A DNA stretch of 51,190 bases, taken from positions 1 to 51,190 of the forward strand of contig DAOPYE010000007.1 in NCBI GenBank assembly GCA_035352715.1. Reading direction: 5' to 3'. The DNA comes from DAOPYE01 sp035352715. Lineage in GTDB: Bacteria > Acidobacteriota > Holophagae > Holophagales > Holophagaceae. Below the pieces are notes generated by a model. That model worked only from the letters and a program-made list of their open reading frames with translations, did not search any database and was not told the origin of the DNA. The position numbers were made by a program, and so were the translations under genes. Of this stretch, positions 22,543 to 30,668 are shown one piece after another; position 1 is the stretch's first letter, and each line of letters begins with the position of its first letter.

Positions 22543-23433
22543 ATGAACTACCACCACTTGTTCTACTTCTGGACGGTGGCCCGGGAAGGCTCCGTGAATC
22601 AGGCCGCTCGCGTCCTGAACCTTTCCCAGCCCGCACTGAGCACTCAAATCCGTCGCCTGGAGGAGTCTCTGGGCGAGAAACTCTTCATGCGAGTCGGGCG
22701 GAGCCTCGCGCTCACAGAAACCGGGCGAATGACCCTCCGCTATGCCGACGAAATCTTCATGCTCGGCAAAGCATTGCAAAATGAGCTAAAAGGACGCCCA
22801 ACGGGACGCCCTCTGCAGCTTTCCGTGGGCATCTCCGACGCATTGCCCAAGCGCATGGTCCATTTGCTCCTGCGCCCGGCGCTCAGGCTTTCTGATGAGG
22901 TCCGGCTTCGGTGTATGGAAGGCGATGCTGAACATTTGGTCGGACGGCTTCTGGATCACCAATTGGATTTGGTTCTGGGAGACATGCCTGAGCCCGCTCG
23001 TGGGAGGCGTCTTCATAACCACCTCCTCGGGATCTGCAACGTGGAATGGTTTGCAGAACCGAGGCTTCGTGAGCGATATCCCGGTCCTTTCCCCGCCTGT
23101 CTGAATGGTGCCCCCGTGCTGCTGCCCATGGAAGGAACCAGCTTGCGCCAGGCGCTGGACCAATGGTTCCGGGAAGAAGATCTTCATCCGGTCATCGCGG
23201 GGGAATTTGAGGACAGTGCGCTCCTCAGCGCATTTGGGGTGGAGGGCGAGGGCTATTTTACGGCCCCGGCCATGGTGGGTTCCGAGCTGGTGTCAGATGC
23301 CAAAGCCCAGTGTGTGGGGGCGACGCCAGGCATCCATGTCCGCGCTTATGCCATCACCACGGAGCGAAAGCTGGTCCATCCGGCTGTGCAGGTGATCCAA
23401 AAGGCAGCAAAGAAAGAACTGTTTGGGGCCTGA
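22543..23433 (+). CDS. nhaR: LysR-family regulator, NhaR type
   Basis: This 296-residue regulator starts MNYHHLFYFWTVAREGSVNQ. The winged helix-turn-helix (about 1-60, LNLSQPALSTQIRRLEESLG) is followed by a substrate-binding domain of NhaR type, ending TTERKLVHPAVQVIQKAAKK. NhaR activates sodium/proton antiporter genes in E. coli; no antiporter gene is present here, so the target is unknown. I preferred this ATG because it matches the NhaR family start and has GGATGG just upstream; an ATG 9 bases earlier is possible. It converges on purL across a hairpin-forming spacer. Confidence 0.88.
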   Translation: MNYHHLFYFWTVAREGSVNQAARVLNLSQPALSTQIRRLEESLGEKLFMRVGRSLALTETGRMTLRYADEIFMLGKALQNELKGRPTGRPLQLSVGISDALPKRMVHLLLRPALRLSDEVRLRCMEGDAEHLVGRLLDHQLDLVLGDMPEPARGRRLHNHLLGICNVEWFAEPRLRERYPGPFPACLNGAPVLLPMEGTSLRQALDQWFREEDLHPVIAGEFEDSALLSAFGVEGEGYFTAPAMVGSELVSDAKAQCVGATPGIHVRAYAITTERKLVHPAVQVIQKAAKKELFGA

Positions 23434-23449
23434 CGTCGAGCATCCCCAG

Positions 23450-23502
23450 TGGGACAGGAAGAAACTTTGTTCTCCCTGTCCCATCTGTCCCATCTGTCCC
23501 AT
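23450..23502. repeat. Hairpin plus triple 9-bp tandem repeat between nhaR and purL
   Basis: CTGTCCCAT is repeated three times head to tail (23476-23502). TGGGACAGG (23450-23458) pairs perfectly with CCTGTCCCA (23475-23483), giving a 9-bp stem with a 16-base loop. Alternative registers with the other repeat units are possible. The element fills the 79-base spacer between two convergent genes, where a bidirectional terminator would be useful. No T-run follows the stem. Confidence 0.6.
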
Positions 23503-23512
23503 CAAGGGGCGG

Positions 23513-26500
23513 CTACTTGAAGTACGCCACGCCCGCCTGGAACAGCTGCATGTCCTTCTCGCCGGGCACATTGGCCCAGACGTGGGGGGTGAAGCGCTCG
23601 GCGTGGGCCATCTTGCCGAAGACGCGCCCATCGGGGCTGGTGAGGCCTTCGATGGCCATCGCGCTGCCGTTGGGGTTGTATTCGCTGTCCAGGGTGGGCT
23701 GTCCCGCCGGATCGACGTACTGGGTGGCCACCTGGCCCTTGGCCAGCAGTTCGCGGAGCATCGCATCGGGGCCGACGATGCGGCCTTCGCCGTGGGCGAC
23801 GGCCACCGCGTGGAGATCGCCTGGATTGAGGCGCGCCAGCCAGGGGCTCTGGTTGGAGACGACGCGGGTGTTGGCGATGCGGCTGGTGTAGCGCAGGTTA
23901 TTGAAGGTTAGCGTGGGGCTGAGGGGATCCTGCTCCAGGATCTCGCCGTAGGGGACGAGTCCCAGCTTGATCAGCGCCTGGAAGCCGTTGCAGATGCCCA
24001 GCATCAGGCCATCGCGCTGCCGGAGCAGTTCGTGGACCGCATCCTTGACCCGGGCGTTGCGATAGGCGGCGGCGATGAACTTGCCAGAGCCCTCCGGCTC
24101 GTCACCGGCGGAGAACCCACCGGGAATCATGATGATCTGCGACTTCGCGATGGCTTTGGCCATGGCGGCCAGGCTTTCGTCCACGGCTTCGGTGGTGAGA
24201 TTGCGGAAGACCAGGGTCTCCGTTTCCGCACCCGCCTTCTCGAACGCGGCGGCGCAGTCGTACTCGCAGTTCGTGCCAGGGAACACCGTCAGCAGCACGC
24301 GCGGCTTGGCGATCTTGATCGCGGGGGCCACGCGGGGCTTCGCGGCGATGGGCGTGAACGCGGGCAGCGCGGGCGCGCTGGCGTCGTCGGGCATGCGCGT
24401 GGGAAACACGCCCTCCAGGGGCGCTTCCCAGGCCTGCTGGGCATCCTTCAGGGACAGGACGGTGTCTTCGCCGATGCGGAATTCCGATTCCTGGATCGTG
24501 GTGCCCAGCCAGATCCAGCCGAGGTCTGAGAACAACTGGTCAGGGCGCGCGCCATCGGCCAGTTCAACGATGAAGGATCCGGGTCGGGGCGAGAACCAGT
24601 CGTCCTTCGCGCGCTCGTCCAGTTCCAGGCCGATGCCGTTGCCGAAGGCGGCGATGGAGAGCGCCGGGGCGAGGCCATCCATGCCCAGGGTCTTCACGGC
24701 CAGCAGCTTGCCCTCGCGCACGAGCTTGGAGACGCGTTCGTAGAGCGCGTGGAGCGCGGGCCAGTCGGGCAGTTCCTCGGTCGTTCGCGGCAGTTCCAGC
24801 AGCACCACGTCGTGGCCTGCGCCCTTGAACTCAGGGCTGGCGACTTCATCGGCCTTGACCACGGAGACGGCGAATGCGACGAGGGTGGGCGGCACATCCA
24901 GATCCTTGAAGCTGCCGCTCATGCTGTCCTTGCCACCGATGGCGGGCGTCTCCATCGCCATTTCGGCGTGCAGCGCGCCCAGCAGCGCGGCCAGAGGCTG
25001 GCCCCAGCGGGCGGGTTCCCCGGCGGGCTTGCCGAAGTATTCCTGCAGGGTGTAGCGCAGCTTGCGGTGATCGGCACCCACGGCCACCAGCTTGGCGGCG
25101 GCCTGAACGTGGGCCCAGACCGCACCGTGGAAGGGACTCCAGCGGCTCAGCGCGGGGAAGAAGGCGTGGCTCATGGCGCTGGCGGACTTGGTCTCTCCGC
25201 CCAGCACGGGGAACTTGGCCACCATGGCTTCTGCCGGGGTGCGGCGCTTTCCGCCGCCGTAGGGCAGCAGAACGGAAGCCGCGCCGATGGTGCAGTCGAA
25301 CTTCTCGGTGAGGCCGCGCTGCGAGCAGGTGTTGAGATCAGACAGCGTCTCGATCCACTGCGCCTTTAGGTTTTCGACAGGGACTGTCTTGAACGGGGTG
25401 GCCCCACTCTTTGGCGCAGTGACGCGCACCGAGGTGGATTGGCTGGCGCCATTGGTGTCCAGGAAGGCGCGGCTCAGATCGGCGATGGTGCGGCCCTTCC
25501 AGGTCATGCGCAGCCGGGGTTCGGCGGTCACGGTGGCGACCACCGTGGCTTCCAGGTTCTCCTCGTCCGCCAGCTTCAGGAGCGCGTCCACGTCTTCTTT
25601 TGCCACGACGAGGGCCATGCGTTCCTGGCTCTCGGCGATGGCGAGCTCGGTGCCGTTCAGGCCTTCGTACTTCTTGGGGACCACGTCCAGATTGATTTCC
25701 AGGCCGTCCGCCAGCTCGCCGATGGCCACGCCCACACCACCCGCGCCGAAATCATTGCACTTCTTGATGAGCCTGCAAGTCTCGGGGCGACGGAACAGGC
25801 GCTGCAGCTTGCGCTCGATCGGAGGATTGCCCTTCTGCACCTCGGCGCCGCATTTCTCGATGCTCTGCTCCGTGTGGGCCTTGGAACTGCCGGTGGCGCC
25901 GCCGATGCCATCGCGACCCGTGCGTCCGCCCAGCAGGATGATGACATCGCCCACGCTTGGCTCTTCCCGGCGCACCTGCGCGCGGGGGGCGGCGCCCACC
26001 ACGGCGCCCAGTTCCATGCGCTTGGCCTTGTAGCCGGGGTCGTAGATTTCCACCACCTGGCCCGTGGTCAGGCCGATCTGGTTGCCATAGGACGCAAAGC
26101 CATCGGCTGCCGACGTGGTGATCTTGCGCTGGGGCAGCTTGCCCGGCAGCGTGTCCTTCACCGCCTCGCGCGGATCGCCGCTGCCGGTGATGCGCATGGA
26201 CTGGTAGACGTAGGCGCGCCCGGAAAGGGGATCGCGGATGGCCCCGCCCAGGCACGTCGCCGCGCCGCCGAAGGGTTCGATCTCCGTGGGATGGTTGTGC
26301 GTCTCGTTCTTGAACATGAGGAGCCATTCCTCACGCCGCACCTCTTGTGTGTCGCCCTGCGGGTGGCGCTCCGCACCATGGGCCTCCGCTCCTGCTCCGG
26401 CCTCGCTTCCACCGTTCCTGTATTCAACGTCGATATCCACGACGATGGAGCAGGCGTTGATCTCGCTGGTGGCTTCCTGGTCATCCAGCTTGCCCACCTT

Positions 26501-27364
26501 GCGAAGCGCCCGTGCGGGCATCAGGGCCAAATCCATCAGGCACTCGGGCCGCTTGGACATCTCCTGTCCAAAAACTTGCTCGCGCAGCCGGCGATAGCGC
26601 AGGTAGCTGGTGGTGATGGGGCCGGACAGGGGGCTGTCCTCGATGGTGACGTCCGTGAGTTCCGTCAGGAACGTCGTGTGGCGGCAGTGATCCGACCAGT
26701 ATGTATCCAGCAGGCGCAGCTCGGTCTCGGTGGGATCGCGGTGCTCTTCGTCGCGGAAGTAGGCCTGGGTGTGCTTCAGGTCCGCCAGGGTCATGGCGAG
26801 GCCCGTCCGGGCCTGGAGCTCCAGCAGCCCCGCGTCGTCGGCGAGCATGAAGCCCTCCAGGGTCGGCACCTCCTCGGGCGGTTCCACCGGAGGATTCAGC
26901 GTCGTGGGTTTGGCGGCGCTGGCTTCCCGGCTATCCACGGGGTTGATGAGGTAGTCCTTCACCTTGGCGAGGTCTTCGCTTGAAAGTTCGCCCTTCAGCA
27001 CGAACACCTTCGCGGCGGCCACCGTCGGGCGGCCACCGTGGGAAAGCAGCTGAAGGCACTGGGCGGCGCTATCGGCGCGCTGGTCGTACTGGCCCGGCAG
27101 GTATTCCACCGCGAGGGCGGTCTCGCCAGTACCGAGCGACAGGGTTTTGTCAAAAACCACATCCAGCGGCGCTTCCGCAAAGACGGTCCAGCGGGCGGCG
27201 TCGAACTGCTCGTCCGTCACGCCCTCCACGTCGTAGCGGATCACCAGACGCAGATTCTCCAGAGCCTTGACGCCCACGTTGTCGCGCAGATCGTGCAGGA
27301 TGTGTCGGGCCTCCACGGCGAACTCTGGCTTCTTCTCCACGAAGAGACGACGAATGTGCGGCAT
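23513..27364 (-). CDS. purL: Phosphoribosylformylglycinamidine synthase, single-chain PurL/PurQ
   Basis: This enzyme performs the fourth step of purine synthesis, the ATP- and glutamine-dependent conversion of FGAR to FGAM. The single ~1283-residue chain combines a PurS-like N-terminus and FGAM synthase domains (motifs DTYWSDHCRHTTF, KNETHNHPTEIEPFGGAATC, GGRTGRDGIGGATGSS). The C-terminal glutaminase has VFPGTNCEYDCAAAFEKAGA, catalytic Cys1125 in GICNGFQ and His in AHGEGR. A Gly/Ala/Glu-rich insert (near GGSEAGAGAEAHGAERH) precedes KNETHNHP. I chose ATG at 27364 because GGAAGGGT precedes it. It is divergent from a diguanylate cyclase gene. Confidence 0.95.
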   Translation of the reverse strand: MPHIRRLFVEKKPEFAVEARHILHDLRDNVGVKALENLRLVIRYDVEGVTDEQFDAARWTVFAEAPLDVVFDKTLSLGTGETALAVEYLPGQYDQRADSAAQCLQLLSHGGRPTVAAAKVFVLKGELSSEDLAKVKDYLINPVDSREASAAKPTTLNPPVEPPEEVPTLEGFMLADDAGLLELQARTGLAMTLADLKHTQAYFRDEEHRDPTETELRLLDTYWSDHCRHTTFLTELTDVTIEDSPLSGPITTSYLRYRRLREQVFGQEMSKRPECLMDLALMPARALRKVGKLDDQEATSEINACSIVVDIDVEYRNGGSEAGAGAEAHGAERHPQGDTQEVRREEWLLMFKNETHNHPTEIEPFGGAATCLGGAIRDPLSGRAYVYQSMRITGSGDPREAVKDTLPGKLPQRKITTSAADGFASYGNQIGLTTGQVVEIYDPGYKAKRMELGAVVGAAPRAQVRREEPSVGDVIILLGGRTGRDGIGGATGSSKAHTEQSIEKCGAEVQKGNPPIERKLQRLFRRPETCRLIKKCNDFGAGGVGVAIGELADGLEINLDVVPKKYEGLNGTELAIAESQERMALVVAKEDVDALLKLADEENLEATVVATVTAEPRLRMTWKGRTIADLSRAFLDTNGASQSTSVRVTAPKSGATPFKTVPVENLKAQWIETLSDLNTCSQRGLTEKFDCTIGAASVLLPYGGGKRRTPAEAMVAKFPVLGGETKSASAMSHAFFPALSRWSPFHGAVWAHVQAAAKLVAVGADHRKLRYTLQEYFGKPAGEPARWGQPLAALLGALHAEMAMETPAIGGKDSMSGSFKDLDVPPTLVAFAVSVVKADEVASPEFKGAGHDVVLLELPRTTEELPDWPALHALYERVSKLVREGKLLAVKTLGMDGLAPALSIAAFGNGIGLELDERAKDDWFSPRPGSFIVELADGARPDQLFSDLGWIWLGTTIQESEFRIGEDTVLSLKDAQQAWEAPLEGVFPTRMPDDASAPALPAFTPIAAKPRVAPAIKIAKPRVLLTVFPGTNCEYDCAAAFEKAGAETETLVFRNLTTEAVDESLAAMAKAIAKSQIIMIPGGFSAGDEPEGSGKFIAAAYRNARVKDAVHELLRQRDGLMLGICNGFQALIKLGLVPYGEILEQDPLSPTLTFNNLRYTSRIANTRVVSNQSPWLARLNPGDLHAVAVAHGEGRIVGPDAMLRELLAKGQVATQYVDPAGQPTLDSEYNPNGSAMAIEGLTSPDGRVFGKMAHAERFTPHVWANVPGEKDMQLFQAGVAYFK

Positions 27365-27457
27365 GGATGACCCTTCCCAGAATGAGAAATCGGCCACTCT
27401 TGAGCAGCCGTACCCCGTACTTCCTTCAATCATATCCTGGCAAGGGTGCCGAATTCA

Positions 27458-27470
27458 CTTGCGGCGCAAG
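27458..27470. promoter_or_regulatory. Palindrome in purL/diguanylate cyclase spacer
   Basis: CTTGCGGCGCAAG is a perfect 6-1-6 palindrome roughly midway in the 174-base spacer between divergent purL and the cyclase gene. It could be an operator for either gene. No protein is assigned; a hexamer arm of this kind can occur by chance in GC-rich DNA. Confidence 0.25.
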
Positions 27471-27538
27471 GCTTCCCGCTCCCAGATGCCTCCGGAGCTT
27501 GAGGCAAGGGACTTTCATCACAAGGATGCTTGTCCCGG

Positions 27539-28702
27539 ATGGCCTTTGCGCCGAAAGATTCATCCAGGGAGCTGGCTGTGTCCGCGACGGATGGGATCTA
27601 TTCAGAGCTGTTGAACCGCGAAATCGCTCGAGGCGAGCGGATTTCGTGGATTTTCAGATGGGTGGTCTATGGCGTCAGTTTCCTGCTGACGGTGGCCGTC
27701 CTGGTCCTGCAGCGCGATGTCATCGGCTTCTACGGCATGTGTCTTTTGGGCCTGACCCTGATCTACAACGCGCTGCTGACGCCGTACGTGCTGCGGAAGC
27801 GCACCAGCCTTTGGATTCGCTACACCTCGGTGTCCATCGACATCCTGTTCCTGACGCTCTACAACGGGCTGGACACCTATTTCAATTCATCCCTGGTGCC
27901 CGTGACGACAGCCACGCTGCTGCTCTATCCCGTCGTGATCTTTCTGGCGTCGCTGCGGCAGGACCGCCGCCTGATCGTCTTTGCCACGATCCTGACCGCG
28001 TTCTGCATGAACGTGCTGTTCGCCCTGGCGTGGCCCCATTTCGATCGCTCCATCGCCGGGAAACTGGTCTGCGGCGATCTGCTGGGCCAGATCTACCGGA
28101 CGGCTTACATCCTGCTGTTCGGCTGGTTGCTGCTCAACACCCCCAAGACCATCAATCGCCTGTTGACCGCCCAGAAGGCGATGATCGAACACAACGTGGA
28201 GAACTTCAGGAAAGCGCACCACGACATGCTGACGGGCTTGGCCAATCGGCGGCTGCTGATGGACCATCTGGAGAAGGCCATCCCCATGGCGAACCGCCGT
28301 CAGGAAAACCTGGCCGTGATCTACCTGGATCTGGACGGCTTCAAGCCCGTGAATGATTCCCTTGGGCACGACGCCGGGGATCAGGTGCTGGTGGAGGTCG
28401 GCAACCGCATCCTGGCTGCGGTTCGCGAATCGGATCTGGCCGCGCGGGTGGGTGGCGATGAATTCGTTGCAGTGGCCCAGGCCGTCGAGGACCCGGCGGC
28501 GGCGGAAGCCGTGGCGCGCCGGATCCTGGAATGCGTCTGTGTGCCGCTGGAGATCGAGGGGCGCACCTTCCAACTGGGAGCGAGCATCGGCATTTCCATG
28601 TTTCCTGGGGATGGATCCGATGGCGAGGAGCTGGTGCAGATGGCCGATGCGGCCATGTACCGGGTCAAGCGCGAGGGCAAGAACGCCATCGCGTTCGCCT
28701 GA
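27539..28702 (+). CDS. Membrane-bound diguanylate cyclase (GGDEF)
   Basis: This protein makes cyclic di-GMP from two GTP. About six hydrophobic segments (residues ~35-200) form a membrane sensor module of unknown ligand. The GGDEF domain follows (about 225-385), with HDMLTGLANRRLLMDHL, the intact active-site GGDEF (305-309) and an inhibitory RxxD site five residues before it (RESD, 296-299). It is therefore predicted active and product-inhibited. I chose ATG over a TTG 9 bases upstream, though AAGGA is better spaced for the TTG. It stands alone, divergent from purL. Confidence 0.92.
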   Translation: MAFAPKDSSRELAVSATDGIYSELLNREIARGERISWIFRWVVYGVSFLLTVAVLVLQRDVIGFYGMCLLGLTLIYNALLTPYVLRKRTSLWIRYTSVSIDILFLTLYNGLDTYFNSSLVPVTTATLLLYPVVIFLASLRQDRRLIVFATILTAFCMNVLFALAWPHFDRSIAGKLVCGDLLGQIYRTAYILLFGWLLLNTPKTINRLLTAQKAMIEHNVENFRKAHHDMLTGLANRRLLMDHLEKAIPMANRRQENLAVIYLDLDGFKPVNDSLGHDAGDQVLVEVGNRILAAVRESDLAARVGGDEFVAVAQAVEDPAAAEAVARRILECVCVPLEIEGRTFQLGASIGISMFPGDGSDGEELVQMADAAMYRVKREGKNAIAFA

Positions 28703-28722
28703 GTTCTGCGATTGGACGGGGT

Positions 28723-30501
28723 CTACTCCCAGCCGATCTGGCGTCCCTTGTTCTGCTTCTCCAGCCAGGTCTGCAGCGGCTTGTAGTATTCGACCAGGGC
28801 GCGGGTGGACAGGTCCTCGCCGGTGGTCTCCTTCAGCAGCTTGCGCCAATCCTCGGTCGCGCCCTTCTCCATGAACTTGCGCAGGAAGTCGCCCACATCC
28901 TTGCGTCCCGCGTAGTTGGCGGCGTGGACATCCTGGTGGAGGATGTGCTTGCAGATGTAGTCGTGCAGCTGGTACTTCAGCACGAAGGCGATGGCGTAGT
29001 TGAAGTAGTACGCGGGCGCGTCGTCGATGTGGGTCTTGGTGGCGGGGTCGCACCAGCGCTCGTCGCGCGGACTGGGCGGCTCGACGCCCTGCTTGGTCTT
29101 CACCAGCTGCCACCAGCGGGCGTTCAGCTGATCGGCGGGCAGGCCCTTGGCGTAGAAATCCGCCTCCCATTCCGTCATGGTGCCGCTGGCCCAGAACATG
29201 AAGGGCAGCGCGGTCTCCAGCGCGTCGTTCAGCATCACCTGCATGTCATCCAGCTTGGCGTCCTTGGGCAGCACGCCGGCCTGCTTGAGATACGGCGTCT
29301 GGCGCGTTGCCAGGGAGATCAGCTCGGCGATGCCCTCGTGGAAGGCCGTGGTCGCGCCATCGCGCAGCAGGGGCGGCACATTGGGATTGGAGTAGCTGAC
29401 GAAGTAGTAGGCGTGGCCCAGTTCGTGATGGGCGGTGCTGAACCACTGGGCGTTGGGCTCCACGCTCATGAGGCTGCGGATATCGGTATCCAGATCCAGG
29501 TGCCAGCAGGAGGCGTGGCTGTTCTTGCGGCGCTGCTCACCGGGCTTAACAGGATAGAGATCCGACTTCTGCCAGAAGCTCTGGGGCAGTTTGGGCCAGC
29601 CCAGTCCCACGTAGAAGTTCTCGGCGGTCTTCACGATCTGCTCCGAGGTCCAGCCCTTGAAGCAGGGATCCAGATCCAGCGCGTCCACGAGGCCGTTCCA
29701 TTCCTGGCTCCAGCGGTTGTTGATCCAGTGCGCGGGGATGGCCTTGGGCACGGGCTGCTGGTATTTCTTCGCCAGCTCGTACTTGGTCCAGGTGTGAAGC
29801 TGCAGGTAGAGCGGCTTCAGGTCGTTCAGGAAGCTGCGGTGCATCGCCAGCATCTCATCCGTGCTCATGGCGTGGCGGGCGACCTGCAGGGCGAAATAGT
29901 CGGGGTAGCCCAGCTCCTTGGCGCACCCGTTGCGCAGATCGCGCAGCTTGACCAGGCCCCCGCGCAGGGCCGGGCCATTCTCCTTCGAGACTTCCCAGGC
30001 CTTGAGGCGCTCGTCCAGGTTCGTGCTCTTGCCCAGGATCCCGTCGATGCCATTGGCACTGATGGGCTTGCCATCGAGCTTCCAGACGAAACCGTTGAGG
30101 GTGGACGCCTGCGCCGTCTCCGCCGCGATGCGATCCGCCGTGAGCTTGGGATTGGTCATGGGGCCTTCGGCCGCGTTGAGCAGCACGCGCTCCAGTTCGC
30201 GCACGGTGAGGGGCTTCAGCTCGCTGCGGTGGGTCAACAGCTCCCGGGCCTCGCTGATGACCGCAGGGTTGCCGCAGAAGGCCGCCAGGGCTTGCCCCGA
30301 GACCTCGCGCGCCGCATCGTGTTCGGGCTTCACATCCGTGACGGATTTCCACTGCGCCTTCTGATCCACGTAGACCAGCGCCTGGTAGCCCGAATTCACC
30401 AGCTTGAGGAACTGGTCGGCGCGGTCCTGGATGGCCTGGGCGGGCTGGACCGCCTGGGCCAGGACGGGAATGCCAAGGACGAGGGCGGGCAGGATGCGCA
30501 T
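28723..30501 (-). CDS. M2-family peptidyl-dipeptidase (ACE-like)
   Basis: This 592-residue secreted protein has an N-terminal signal peptide (about 1-17, LPALVLGIPVLAQA). The gluzincin zinc site is AHHELGH (His359, Glu360, His363), with the third ligand Glu about 26 residues later in FHEGIAELIS. The TMTEWEADFYAKGL and AYYFNYAIAFVLKYQLHDYI segments fit the angiotensin-converting-enzyme family, which removes C-terminal dipeptides. The likely location is the periplasm, with a role in peptide nutrition. It is a single gene, convergent with the cyclase on its left and divergent from the response regulator on its right. Confidence 0.93.
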   Translation of the reverse strand: MRILPALVLGIPVLAQAVQPAQAIQDRADQFLKLVNSGYQALVYVDQKAQWKSVTDVKPEHDAAREVSGQALAAFCGNPAVISEARELLTHRSELKPLTVRELERVLLNAAEGPMTNPKLTADRIAAETAQASTLNGFVWKLDGKPISANGIDGILGKSTNLDERLKAWEVSKENGPALRGGLVKLRDLRNGCAKELGYPDYFALQVARHAMSTDEMLAMHRSFLNDLKPLYLQLHTWTKYELAKKYQQPVPKAIPAHWINNRWSQEWNGLVDALDLDPCFKGWTSEQIVKTAENFYVGLGWPKLPQSFWQKSDLYPVKPGEQRRKNSHASCWHLDLDTDIRSLMSVEPNAQWFSTAHHELGHAYYFVSYSNPNVPPLLRDGATTAFHEGIAELISLATRQTPYLKQAGVLPKDAKLDDMQVMLNDALETALPFMFWASGTMTEWEADFYAKGLPADQLNARWWQLVKTKQGVEPPSPRDERWCDPATKTHIDDAPAYYFNYAIAFVLKYQLHDYICKHILHQDVHAANYAGRKDVGDFLRKFMEKGATEDWRKLLKETTGEDLSTRALVEYYKPLQTWLEKQNKGRQIGWE

Positions 30502-30668
30502 GGCGGCTCCAAGAGAAATCGAATGACTGAATTATCCGGGAGAACCCATCGCGTCCCGGCGTGGTTGCGACCTTGATCACAGAGAAGGATCGACCGGCGG
30601 TGGTCGGGCCGTTCATCAGGTCGGTTTGAAACATGCCATTCTTGAATCTTCCATGTGAGGTCAAGCCC

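Noticed and set aside
23476..23502. Triple 9-bp repeat as a CRISPR array
   Set aside because: The units are head-to-tail with no spacers and far too short; no cas genes are present.
28531..30576. 681-codon open frame on the plus strand, antisense to the M2 peptidase
   Set aside because: The minus-strand frame has a signal peptide and the HExxH zinc site; the plus-strand translation is a Leu/Gly/Gln-rich shadow with no domain.
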